DNA of 11,302 bases from CAUZIZ01 sp047514575 (GCA_047514575.1 JAKZYH010000576.1:1-11302), one strand, 5' to 3'; positions 1 to 6,672 are shown, counted from the stretch's first letter. Translations and numbers: made by a program. The notes: generated by a model from the letters alone, not told the origin.

Positions 1-3
1 GAG

Positions 4-122
4 GGCTAAAGCCGCCGCTCGAGAAGGACCGTAAACGGCCCTCAGGGGAGGGAGGAGAAGCTGCTGACCCCGGCGTAAACACCGGGTCTAATACGCTTCG
101 CGCCAGGCCGCTGAAGCGGCCT
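4..122. repeat. Row of four short hairpins with TAAA/TGAA loops
   Basis: Four small inverted repeats follow one another in about 120 bases. At 4-13, GGC and GCC flank a TAAA loop. At 21-43, CCG and CGG flank a TAAA loop, with outer GG/CC and GAG/CTC pairs separated by small bulges. At 66-88, a G-C pair closes a TAAA loop, then comes one mismatch and a stem of five G/C pairs extended by GA/TC past a bulged C. At 105-122, a perfect GGCCGC/GCGGCC stem with an added A-T pair closes a TGAA loop. The shared loop (CTAAAG, GTAAAC, CTGAAG) and changing stem sequence suggest selection on structure rather than sequence. The row begins at or before the window edge, so it may be longer. No reading frame is convincing here. 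It could be a structured RNA, a palindromic repeat element or part of an untranslated region; I do not recognise it as a named family. Confidence 0.5.
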
Positions 123-228
123 CCTAGAAAGGGCCACTCTGGCGACTGTTTCGCGTCCGATCGGTGGAAATCAAAACTTCAAATATTTTTGGCTAGCAGT
201 TAGACCAGTAATCCATGAAGGGGGAAAA

Positions 229-339
229 ATGAGCTCAGCCAGACTTTTTGCTCCAATGTTGGTCCTGGTTCTCGCTATCGGACATACCGTCCCCGCCCTG
301 GCTGGAGGGGACACTAGGGTCTGTCGCTACGAGGACTGA
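229..339 (+). CDS. Short ORF: signal peptide with almost no mature protein (probably broken gene)
   Basis: A 36-codon frame starts at an ATG preceded by a strong purine-rich ribosome binding site (AAGGGGG about 5 bases upstream). The product begins MSSARLFAP, followed by a hydrophobic core of leucine, valine, isoleucine and alanine and then a classic signal peptidase I site, PALA|GG, near residue 25. Only about 11 residues follow before TGA. Either it encodes a tiny secreted peptide or it is the 5' end of a longer exported protein cut by a frameshift. The second is favoured because the DNA just beyond the stop reads, in another frame, as a TPR-like helix. An intact signal peptide and ribosome site suggest the damage is recent. 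No family can be assigned from the mature part. Confidence 0.35.
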   Translation: MSSARLFAPMLVLVLAIGHTVPALAGGDTRVCRYED

Positions 340-440
340 AGCGGAAAGAGGAAGCGCTCCACCATTTGAGAAAGGCCTACGACCTCAAATCCCGGCTACC
401 TCGGACTGGTATGCGGCGAACCCAGGGTATCCAGGGCTTC
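336..440 (+). pseudogene. TPR-like fragment out of frame with the signal-peptide ORF
   Basis: In the frame starting at 336 the DNA reads LKRKEEALHHLRKAYDLKSR before running into unrelated sequence and a TAG at 441. The EEALHHLRKAYDL part (348-386) looks like helix B of a tetratricopeptide repeat. One extra base near 337, for example turning TGA into TGG, would join the upstream signal-peptide frame to this one as RYEDWKRKEEAL. The likeness ends near 395, where the 3' end of the convergent reductase gene begins, as if the rest were deleted. This is inference from a short motif; a chance helix is possible. Confidence 0.22.
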
Positions 441-1463
441 TAGACCGGGTTCAACCGAGCCCTCCTCAATATCGTGTAATTTGTTGAGGACTGCTTCGTT
501 CACTGGGGTTTCGACTTTCTTCTCTTGTCCCTTGCGGACGACCAGACCGTTGAAGTGGTCCGCCTCGGTCCTGCGCCCCCGCCACAGATCCTGAAGCAGC
601 GAGGTCGCGGCTGTCGGACTCACGTTCCCTGCCATCTCCGAGAGCTGCTTGTCCATCGAGTCGGAGCGGCCTTCCGCGGACTCGACAACCTGCTCTGGAG
701 TACAGGCTCCCAGCACCCGCTCAATGGTATGGCCGTTGGCCTCGGCGACCCTCACCACCTCAGCCGCGATCTGCACCATGAGACTTCGTGCCTCAGGACT
801 CGAAAGCAGGGCCGCCGACCTGAGACCGGTGATTCCCGAGACTGAGTTGACCATGGCACTGGTGGCAAGCTTCGTCCAGCGCATCTTCATCAGATCTCCC
901 GTAGTCTGGGAGGGCCAGACACTATCTAGATAACCCGCTACTTCGGGGGCCTTGTTCGTTACCGGACCTGCATATTCGCCCACCAGGACGCCCGGCGCGG
1001 AGGGATCAAGCGATCGGGATACCGATGCCGTGGAGCCCAGTATGCGGCCTGGCGCCTCGAGCACGGCATTGATGAGTATGACGCCGCCCAGCACCCTCTC
1101 AGGACCGAAGATTTCGGCCAGGTATTCCTCGTTGATACTGTTTTGCATGCTCACGCCCCAGGAGTCGGGGCTGAGGTAGGGCTCTACAGTCTGGAGAACC
1201 CGCCGCGAGTCATATGATTTGACCGCTAGAAACAGGACATCGATCGGTCGGTCGAGTCCTTCCAGCTCGGCAGGTCGGATAACAGGAGGCCGATAGCTGA
1301 CCGACCCGAGCTCGTCTTTGATCAAGAGTCCCCGATCATGGATCGCCTCGAATTGAGGCTCCCAGGGTTCGACCAGGGTTACATCGTGTCCGGCAGCAGC
1401 CATTCGCGCGCCGACCTGGCCTCCGATTGCGCCTGCTCCATACACCACCAATTTCTTAGCCAT
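396..1463 (-). CDS. 2-dehydropantoate 2-reductase family oxidoreductase (ketopantoate reductase-like)
   Basis: This 355-residue cytoplasmic protein has the ketopantoate reductase fold. Near the N-terminus is a Rossmann dinucleotide-binding motif GAGAIGG (residues 9-15). The family's NADPH-domain segments VKSYD (81-85) and MQNSINEE (106-113) follow. The QNS form replaces the usual QNG, and its Asn108 matches the substrate-binding Asn. The C-terminal helical domain starts around RWTKLATSAMVNSVSGITG (195-213), whose Lys198 matches the catalytic Lys. Near the end, SLLQDLWRGRRTEADHFNG (288-306) carries Glu300 at the conserved acidic position. The protein is longer than the usual 300 or so residues, mostly through a tail after residue 330. 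Family members reduce ketopantoate to pantoate in pantothenate synthesis, but many relatives act on other 2-oxo acids. No pathway gene is adjacent, so panE is not assigned. The ATG start is preceded by GAGGGAAACGAAG. Confidence 0.88.
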   Translation of the reverse strand: MAKKLVVYGAGAIGGQVGARMAAAGHDVTLVEPWEPQFEAIHDRGLLIKDELGSVSYRPPVIRPAELEGLDRPIDVLFLAVKSYDSRRVLQTVEPYLSPDSWGVSMQNSINEEYLAEIFGPERVLGGVILINAVLEAPGRILGSTASVSRSLDPSAPGVLVGEYAGPVTNKAPEVAGYLDSVWPSQTTGDLMKMRWTKLATSAMVNSVSGITGLRSAALLSSPEARSLMVQIAAEVVRVAEANGHTIERVLGACTPEQVVESAEGRSDSMDKQLSEMAGNVSPTAATSLLQDLWRGRRTEADHFNGLVVRKGQEKKVETPVNEAVLNKLHDIEEGSVEPGLEALDTLGSPHTSPR

Positions 1464-1544
1464 AGATCTTCGTTTCCCTCAATTCCCTCCGGGTAACTTT
1501 GGGCATCTGAGCGAGTATTCTAAAACATCCGACTTCAAGGGTGA

Positions 1545-1757
1545 AACGAAAGAGAGCCTACACCCCACACCGCCCCTTTCGAGGCGTCGGGATTGTTCTT
1601 TCGGAACGTCAACACGATGACGGTGATCGACATCGAAACCGGCAGCGGTCTGTCTTTTGGAAGCCCCGGAGCGTTCTTGGAAGATTCCGGCGAACCCCCT
1701 GTAGTCAGAGGGGTCGAGTTGCCAGATCAGACGTCCCCAGATGAGGTGAGTGTGTGA
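1545..1757 (+). pseudogene. Relic of a TolB/PD40-type beta-propeller protein
   Basis: The frame from 1545 to the TGA at 1755-1757 has no convincing start. It contains the stretch GLFFRNVNTMTVIDIETGSG, followed by LSFGSPGAFLEDSG. This closely resembles a C-terminal propeller blade of PD40/TolB-like proteins, common in Acidobacteria and often fused to Ser/Thr kinases or winged-helix domains. The typical pattern there is 'GkELFYrs.dkMMvVdieTeptFs.GkPrlLFE'. The residues before and after do not continue the propeller, so only one blade seems to survive. The same frame stays open beyond the TGA to 1872. The identification rests on one motif remembered from the family. A small functional ORF from the ATG at 1617 (46 codons) cannot be excluded, but no good ribosome site precedes it. 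Confidence 0.35.
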
Positions 1758-1811
1758 ACCTCGGCAGACGGTGACGATGAGGGCATCGATTGGTTCGTGC
1801 GTCGACGTATG

Positions 1812-1824
1812 GCATGTCACATGC
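1812..1824. promoter_or_regulatory. 13-base palindrome upstream of the giant gene, possible operator
   Basis: GCATGT and ACATGC flank a single C, giving a perfect inverted repeat about 90 bases upstream of the start at 1913. The size and symmetry suit a dimeric regulator or a minimal hairpin. It occurs once in this region and has no recognised family, so function is a guess. Confidence 0.18.
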
Positions 1825-1912
1825 ATGGCAGTCCGGGCGGGGCCGCGGGCAGGTCCATCTATTTGAGGCTGTAAATGGATATTGTAAGACTGATGAACCC
1901 AAGGGGTCGGCA

Positions 1913-4900
1913 ATGAATTTCAGGAAACTCGGAGTCTATGAGCTCTCGACCTTGGCAACCTTCACTGTCTTGCTCTGGGCAAGCTTCGGGATCGCCGAGA
2001 ATCTAAAGTTGACGACGGACCTTGGGGCCAAGCCCGTCGGAGAACAACCCGACAATTCGACCACCCTCTATTTTCCGTTCTACCTGACAGACTCCACAGG
2101 TTTCACCGGGATCGCAGTCTCGAACTACTCGGCGATTCCCACAGATCTGACGTTTGAGGCCCTTGACCCGGATGGGGTTTTGAGCTCCTTGCCCATTAAT
2201 CCCTTCCAAGAGCAGCTCACCCCACACCGTCAAGTAGCGAAGCTCGCCAGGGAACTCTTTGGCATCGTTCCCTCCGATACCCCGGAGGGATGGATCAAGC
2301 TCAATAGCAACAGTCCCCTGATTGCCAGTTTCTACCAGTTTGGCGACTTCTCCTCGACGCAGCTGGATGGAGCCGTGGCCTTCACCGAGCAGGGACGCCG
2401 GCTCGTTTTCACGCGCGTCTTCGAAGGAGCGACCGCTTTTCGTGGGCATCCGGCTACGACGATTCTCAGCATTGCCAATCCGAACGATGAGCCCATCGAT
2501 TTGACTTTCAACCTCAGGGGAACGGACCAGATAATGGATTCAGGCGCCGGGTCTAGCCCCCTGACGTCTAGCCAGACCCGAACAGTTCCCGGCAAGGGTC
2601 GGATCCTGGAGTCTATTTCCGATATCTTCGGTGATGTCGACGTTTCCAGCGGCTATGTTGAGGTTGACGTCACAGAGGGGAGAGGGGCGGTCGGCCTTCA
2701 ACTGGTTAGCCTCGTCGACGACAGCACCATTTTCGGCCTGAATGCCGTATTCCAGCAAGAGCCACAGGGCTTGGAACCCCAGGGTTCAGGTGAAGAGGGC
2801 GTTGAACTCTTCTCAGCTCAACTGGCTAGCCAAGCTTCGAATCTCTTTACCAGTATCAACCTGATCAACCTCTCCGCTTCCACACGAACCGTGACTTTGA
2901 CACCCGTCGGGGACAACGGGAACAATTTGGCCGACCCGATCGAAATCAGCATGCAGCCTGGGGGAGTTTTTCAGGGCGATGCGGCTGCAATCTTCTCTTC
3001 CAGTGCCTCCGATTCAAACAACGAATTCAAAGGGATGCTTCAGGGAGAAGACCGATTCGAGGGGGTCGGCTCTCTGCGGGTGGTGGCGAGTGGTGCCGGA
3101 ATCGTAGGCGACGTCGTTTTCGGGAGTCCAACCGGTGATTACGCAGCGGCTCTGCGCCTCCAGACTGAGCTATTCGTTCGGGCAGTCTACAGTCAGGTCG
3201 CTGTCTTGCCTGGACAGTTCTTTACCGGCTTGGCCTTCTTCAATCCAACGAGTGCCAACGCAACCGTGAAGGTCGAAGTCTTCTCAGATCAAGGAGAGAT
3301 GACCGGTGAGCGAGAGTTTGACCTGGCCCAGGGCGGACGACTATCTCGCACTCTCACCGAGCTGGTTCCCTCTATCACGGAGCAGGTCGGGGGATACATC
3401 CTGGTGAACTCTACTCAATCCTTGGTGGGCCAGGAGCTGTTCGGGACCAACTCCTTGAGTTTGATGTCCGCCGTTCCTCCGCGGTTCCTCAAACCCACTC
3501 AAGACTTCGATGGCGACGGGCTGACCGCCGAAGAAGAGGCGGTCGTAGGTACCAACGAAGGCAACGCTGACGGGAGCTGTTCCTTCACGACCTGTTTTGA
3601 CACCGACACTGACGGATTCAGAGACGGGGATGAAGTAGAGGCTGGCTCAAATCCTCTTGATCCCCTCTCCATCCCGGATGATTTCGATGGCGACGGGTTG
3701 AGTAACGATCAGGAGACCCGGGGACATACGCTTTCGGTGGACAACACAGGAACGGGCAGTTTCGTCGACATCGAGGTCACCAGTGACCCCAACGATCCGG
3801 ACACCGACGGGGACAGGTTGACCGATGGAGCAGAATTCAATCTCTCCAACCCCAGGGACCCCGACACGGACAGTGATCGTCTGAACGATTTTCTCGAGCT
3901 CAGGGTCTACGGGTCGAATCCCCGAAGCGCCGACACCGACGGGGATGCCAATACCGTGAACGGTTTCAAGGACCGGCTACTCGATAGGGCAGAACTGGAC
4001 GCTGGCACCTCGCCCACACTGGCGGACACCGATGGCGATGGAATGCCAGATGGTGACGATTTTCAACCCACCCTAGCCGATACACCTCGGGTCGCTGTGG
4101 ACCTGGTTGGCGATATCGACATCAGCCTCGACATCACCTACGACGACGGCGAGAGCTTCGCTACTGAGGAAGGGACTGTCTTGGCGCAGGGCGTTGCGTC
4201 TATCTTGAGCACGAGTGATTCGACCACGAATGAAGTGTCTGTCGAGGTCGGTGCTTCGGTGACGGCAGGTATCGCGGCGTCGACCGGTTTCCCGAGGGGT
4301 TCAGTGACAGTATCGGCGTCCACCACGCTGTCGGCGACCAAGGGTTTTGCCGAGCAAACCACATCCAGCTTTACAGAAGCGTCAACGCGGAATATCGAGC
4401 AGCAGAGTCAACTCCTCGAGAGCATGAGTCGCGATCGAACCGAAGTGACCTCAGAGGGTACGGTCAGCATGGGAGTAAGGGTTCGCAACGCCGGTGCTCT
4501 GGACTTTCGGCTGAGCAACTATGCTTTCAGTGTCCTCCAGATCGATCGGGACCAACCCACCTCCTTCAGGACCCTCGCGACATTGACCCCGCCGGAACCC
4601 TTCGCCCAACTAATACTCGGGCCGAGCATTCCGGAGACCGGAGTCATCCCGCTCACCGCCCCGCAAGGGGTGGCCGCGGATGTCGCCAAGCGGCTCCTTG
4701 CGAATCCGAGCAATATCGTCTTGCAGCTGGGAAACTTCAATCTGTTGGAGATCGGCAGCAACCGCAACTTCGCCGCTGCGGCGGACGCCATTTTTGAGCG
4801 CACCGCATTGGTTACGATCGATTTTGGTGACGGTCGCGTCCTTCGAGCCAGAGTGGCAACGGAAGTCCGGCGCGTTCTTGATGAGGGTCTTAACCTCGGC

Positions 4901-6493
4901 AATCCCGCAGGTGTAACCATGCAGGAGGTGATGGAGGATATCCTGGGGATTGACTTCGAGACCGTGCCGAGGAGCGGGAGCAGTTCGAACGACAGTCCGA
5001 ATGGGATCCGTCTGCTTACGAAAGTCGATGACGTCGAAGTGGATCTCATTCCGAATCCGGCCCTGAATGCATGGATGATTTTTGGGAGTGCCGAAAGTCT
5101 GGAGTGCTATGCCACCAGAAAGAACGGTCCCTGCAGTCAGATCATAGGCTTTGAAGACATCGTCTTGAAGAGGGGTGAAAGTATCTTCCTGGCGTTCGTT
5201 CGAGACGGCGACCGAGACGGGCTCTTCGCTCGAGAGGAGTCTATTCTCGGCACTGACGACATGAACTCCGATTCGGACGGCGATGGCAGCGGAGACTTTG
5301 AGGAAGCCAAGGAAAGTTGGGATGTAGGTGTAGTCGGCCGCGCCATCTATTCAGTCCTATCCAGCCCTCGTCTTGCCGATGTCGACGGTGAGGGATGGAA
5401 CGATTCGCGGGAGCGGCAGGAAGGCACCGATCCGGCCCTGGCTGATACCGACGGCGACACTTTCTTGGACTCCAACGACGGAGCTCCGCTCGACCCCAGT
5501 GTTTCTGTCAACGAGCTCCCACAGATCTCGGATTTCAACCTCACTGAGGTGAATCTGCAGGTTCGTTTGACCGCAACGGCTTCCGATAGCGACGGCACCC
5601 TGCAGGACGTTCGTATCTCGTGGGGCGACGGCGAGGAGACGGTACTGGCGCCAGGCGTCTCAGAGGTTGATAGCACACACACCTATGAGGGGGGTGGAGA
5701 GTACACTATCCGACTCACGGCGACCGACAACGTGGGCGGAATGAGCGAGCAATCTCAAGTGGTTGATCTGACTGCCCTTCCGAGCGCAAAACTGCTGGCT
5801 GAGTGGCTGTTTGAGGTAGTCTCAAGTTTCAGCCCAGGCTTCGGCGGCAACACGACTCCCGACAACAGTGGCAACGACAATGACGGCAGTATCCACCGAT
5901 GGTTGAACACGGATTGCAGCGGAAGAGGGGTATGTTGGGCTGTAGACAGGTTCGGTGTCAGCAAGCAGGCATTCCAATTCTCCGGAGACGACGGGCTTAG
6001 CGAGTTCGGCAGAGTCGGGGTCACCGGCCTGGATCTGAATGTGGATTTCACAATTACGGCCTGGGTCAGCGGGGTTGACACCCAGGGCGATAAGAGGTGG
6101 CTAGTAGGACAACAGGACTGGGTCAATCTATCGATAGAGGGGAGCAACAGGCTAACTCTCAACCTTCCCAGCTCTAGCCCCTCGCTGGTGCAGGACTCGG
6201 CAACGATCGACGAGAATCTCTGGACCTTTGTCGCTGCGACAGTATCTCCTAACGGAAACGATTCGATCGCAACGCTGTACAGGAACGGAAACGAGGTCGC
6301 ATCGGAGACCATATCGGGGACCATCAGCAATCCCGACCCCAACAATAGCCTGCTTCTGCTAGGGGCAGATGGGCCCAACGACAACGAGACTGACAACTAC
6401 CTGGAGGGCCGTCTTGACGACGTGCGAATATATGATCGCGGCTTGACCCCCGCCGAGATCAACACACTCTACGAAGCCACCCGTCCCCAGTGA
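1913..6493 (+). CDS. Giant secreted protein with binary-toxin-B/protective-antigen-like domain, calcium-binding repeats, PKD and LamG domains
   Basis: This 1526-residue protein starts at an ATG 6 bases after AAGGGG (1901-1906). That start puts the signal peptide first: basic Arg4-Lys5, hydrophobic core 11-28, likely cut after GIA (28). Residues 45-530 form four Ig-like repeats of about 120 residues. Residues 531-717 hold DxDxDG calcium loops of TSP3/binary-toxin type. Residues 723-1017 resemble the pore-forming and following domains of anthrax protective antigen and clostridial binary-toxin B components. Residues 1098-1196 are a second calcium-loop cluster. A PKD domain (1202-1290) has WGDG at 1237-1240 and the HTYEGGGEYTIRL strand from 1256. 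Residues 1293-1526 are LamG/concanavalin-like, ending with LDDVRIYDRGLTPAEINTLY. No sorting signal or C-terminal membrane anchor is visible. A secreted or surface-attached adhesin-like or pore-forming role is inferred. No enzymatic toxin (A) component is in the window. Confidence 0.85.
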   Translation: MNFRKLGVYELSTLATFTVLLWASFGIAENLKLTTDLGAKPVGEQPDNSTTLYFPFYLTDSTGFTGIAVSNYSAIPTDLTFEALDPDGVLSSLPINPFQEQLTPHRQVAKLARELFGIVPSDTPEGWIKLNSNSPLIASFYQFGDFSSTQLDGAVAFTEQGRRLVFTRVFEGATAFRGHPATTILSIANPNDEPIDLTFNLRGTDQIMDSGAGSSPLTSSQTRTVPGKGRILESISDIFGDVDVSSGYVEVDVTEGRGAVGLQLVSLVDDSTIFGLNAVFQQEPQGLEPQGSGEEGVELFSAQLASQASNLFTSINLINLSASTRTVTLTPVGDNGNNLADPIEISMQPGGVFQGDAAAIFSSSASDSNNEFKGMLQGEDRFEGVGSLRVVASGAGIVGDVVFGSPTGDYAAALRLQTELFVRAVYSQVAVLPGQFFTGLAFFNPTSANATVKVEVFSDQGEMTGEREFDLAQGGRLSRTLTELVPSITEQVGGYILVNSTQSLVGQELFGTNSLSLMSAVPPRFLKPTQDFDGDGLTAEEEAVVGTNEGNADGSCSFTTCFDTDTDGFRDGDEVEAGSNPLDPLSIPDDFDGDGLSNDQETRGHTLSVDNTGTGSFVDIEVTSDPNDPDTDGDRLTDGAEFNLSNPRDPDTDSDRLNDFLELRVYGSNPRSADTDGDANTVNGFKDRLLDRAELDAGTSPTLADTDGDGMPDGDDFQPTLADTPRVAVDLVGDIDISLDITYDDGESFATEEGTVLAQGVASILSTSDSTTNEVSVEVGASVTAGIAASTGFPRGSVTVSASTTLSATKGFAEQTTSSFTEASTRNIEQQSQLLESMSRDRTEVTSEGTVSMGVRVRNAGALDFRLSNYAFSVLQIDRDQPTSFRTLATLTPPEPFAQLILGPSIPETGVIPLTAPQGVAADVAKRLLANPSNIVLQLGNFNLLEIGSNRNFAAAADAIFERTALVTIDFGDGRVLRARVATEVRRVLDEGLNLGNPAGVTMQEVMEDILGIDFETVPRSGSSSNDSPNGIRLLTKVDDVEVDLIPNPALNAWMIFGSAESLECYATRKNGPCSQIIGFEDIVLKRGESIFLAFVRDGDRDGLFAREESILGTDDMNSDSDGDGSGDFEEAKESWDVGVVGRAIYSVLSSPRLADVDGEGWNDSRERQEGTDPALADTDGDTFLDSNDGAPLDPSVSVNELPQISDFNLTEVNLQVRLTATASDSDGTLQDVRISWGDGEETVLAPGVSEVDSTHTYEGGGEYTIRLTATDNVGGMSEQSQVVDLTALPSAKLLAEWLFEVVSSFSPGFGGNTTPDNSGNDNDGSIHRWLNTDCSGRGVCWAVDRFGVSKQAFQFSGDDGLSEFGRVGVTGLDLNVDFTITAWVSGVDTQGDKRWLVGQQDWVNLSIEGSNRLTLNLPSSSPSLVQDSATIDENLWTFVAATVSPNGNDSIATLYRNGNEVASETISGTISNPDPNNSLLLLGADGPNDNETDNYLEGRLDDVRIYDRGLTPAEINTLYEATRPQ
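2045..3502 (+). repeat. Four diverged Ig-like repeats in the giant protein
   Basis: Residues 45-530 of the protein contain four copies of one unit of about 120 residues. Each opens with a strand of the form F-T/S-x-I/L-x-x-x-N (FTGIAVSNYS from 64; TTILSIANPN near 181; FTSINLINLS from 312; FTGLAFFNPT from 437). A second strand follows with alternating hydrophobic residues (TDLTFEALD, IDLTFNLRG, RTVTLTPVG, ATVKVEVFS). Next come a PG or PH turn and an LF-containing helix or loop (ELFGIV, DIFGDV, AIFSSS, ELVPSI). Each ends with a strand such as GWIKLNS, GYVEVDV, GSLRVVA or GYILVNS. The fold is predicted to be a beta sandwich. Divergence at the DNA level shows old duplications. I do not know a family name for it. 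Confidence 0.5.
3503..4063 (+). other. First calcium-binding repeat cluster (TSP3/binary-toxin type)
   Basis: Residues 531-717 contain repeated aspartate loops: DFDGDGLTAEEE, DTDTDGFRDGDE, DFDGDGLSNDQE, DTDGDRLTDGAE, DTDSDRLNDFLE and DTDGDGMPDGDD. These match calcium-coordinating DxDxDGxxDxxE loops. The third loop is followed by RGHTLSVDN and later by TSDPNDPD. This mirrors domain 1' of anthrax protective antigen, where a double calcium loop is followed by a GYTV strand and a SDPYSD segment. The cluster leads directly into the toxin-like region, as in that family. The protein's second cluster, at residues 1098-1196, is similar but shorter. Confidence 0.7.
4079..4963 (+). other. Protective-antigen/binary-toxin-B-like pore-forming region within the giant protein
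   Basis: Residues 723-1017 line up in order with landmarks I recall from anthrax protective antigen. The strand TPRVAVDLVGDIDI (724-737) matches the PIVHVDMENI strand. A Ser/Thr/Ala/Gly-rich stretch with alternating residues (773-845, including SVEVGASVTAGIA and GSVTVSASTTLSAT) matches the membrane-inserting loop with its GGSVSAGFS. VSMGVRVRNAGALDF (851-865) matches NANIRYVNTGTAPIY. RTLATLTPPE matches QTLATIKAKE, and a GPSIPETGVIPLTA segment (IPLT at 912-915) matches the YYPSKNLAPIAL region. VTIDFGDGRVLRARV (from 967) matches the ENGRVRVDT region. GVTMQEVMEDILGIDF (from 1000) matches DMTLKEALKIAFGF. The relevant families are Pfam Binary_toxB and its domain 2 and 3 companions. The match comes from reading, not from a computed score. 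Confidence 0.65.
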
Positions 6494-6552
6494 GGGTGTC
6501 GTAAAGGTCAACGCCAGGGTCCGGACAGCACCACGCCTGTCGATAGGGGGAG
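6494..6552. other. Spacer between convergent units, no clear terminator
   Basis: Only a five-base stem (GACAG at 6524-6528, CTGTC at 6537-6541) is visible, and no T-run follows. I see no intrinsic terminator for either the giant gene or the convergent sialidase-like gene. Confidence 0.4.
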
Positions 6553-6672
6553 ATGATGGTCGTCGATATCTCGGTTGTGCTCTCCATCCTCTTCGATGAA
6601 GTCCACGCCGATTGGGCCCTACGGCCAGCTTTTAGAAACGTCCACCTTCACAGACTCTACCAGCATACCTGA
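6553..6672 (+). pseudogene. Probable 5' relic of a vapC (PIN-domain) toxin gene
   Basis: A 39-codon frame begins MMVVDISVVLSILFDE and continues VHADWAL. This closely resembles the N-terminus of VapC toxins, typically M-x-V-V-D-T-S-A-L-x-A-I-L-x-x-E followed by PEA-type residues. It includes the first catalytic Asp of the PIN domain (Asp5); the usual DTS is DIS here. A purine-rich AGGGGG lies 5 bases before the second ATG. After about codon 23 the likeness stops and the frame runs antisense through the 3' end of the sialidase-like gene to a TGA. Only the first PIN strand and helix can therefore remain, and the fragment cannot be active. No vapB is recognisable upstream. The call rests on a short but characteristic motif. 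Confidence 0.35.

Larger units (their letters stand above)
1464..1912. other. Long intergenic region between divergent genes
   Basis: This 449-base stretch separates the minus-strand reductase gene from the giant plus-strand gene. It must hold both promoters, but I cannot place convincing -35/-10 boxes. It contains the probable PD40-propeller relic (1545-1757) and the palindrome at 1812-1824. Open frames on the minus strand across this region lack family-like features and appear fortuitous. The giant gene's frame is open upstream to an ATG at 1790, but no ribosome site supports that start. Confidence 0.6.

Noticed and set aside
133..143. GCCA/TGGC inverted repeat just after the hairpin row.
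   Set aside because: A four-base stem with a three-base loop that lacks the shared TAAA/TGAA loop; likely chance.
1790..1912. N-terminal extension of the giant protein starting at the ATG at 1790.
   Set aside because: It would place 41 polar residues before an obvious signal peptide and has no ribosome site, whereas the ATG at 1913 has AAGGGG in the right place.
1479..1913. A 144-codon minus-strand frame in the intergenic region.
   Set aside because: Its composition is rich in His, Arg and Pro with no domain-like pattern, and it lies opposite the propeller relic; it looks like a shadow frame.
5755..6396. A 213-codon minus-strand frame opposite the LamG-like domain.
   Set aside because: It is Ser/Pro/Leu-rich, as expected of a shadow of the plus-strand coding sequence, with no motif of its own.
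6524..6541. Short GACAG/CTGTC hairpin as a terminator.
   Set aside because: The stem is only five bases with no following T-run.
6510..6618. In-frame continuation of the sialidase-like gene for 36 codons past its TAG stop.
   Set aside because: The protein's final strand ends naturally before the stop, the extension looks unlike a domain, and the same bases are better explained by the vapC relic on the other strand. No recoding signal is visible.
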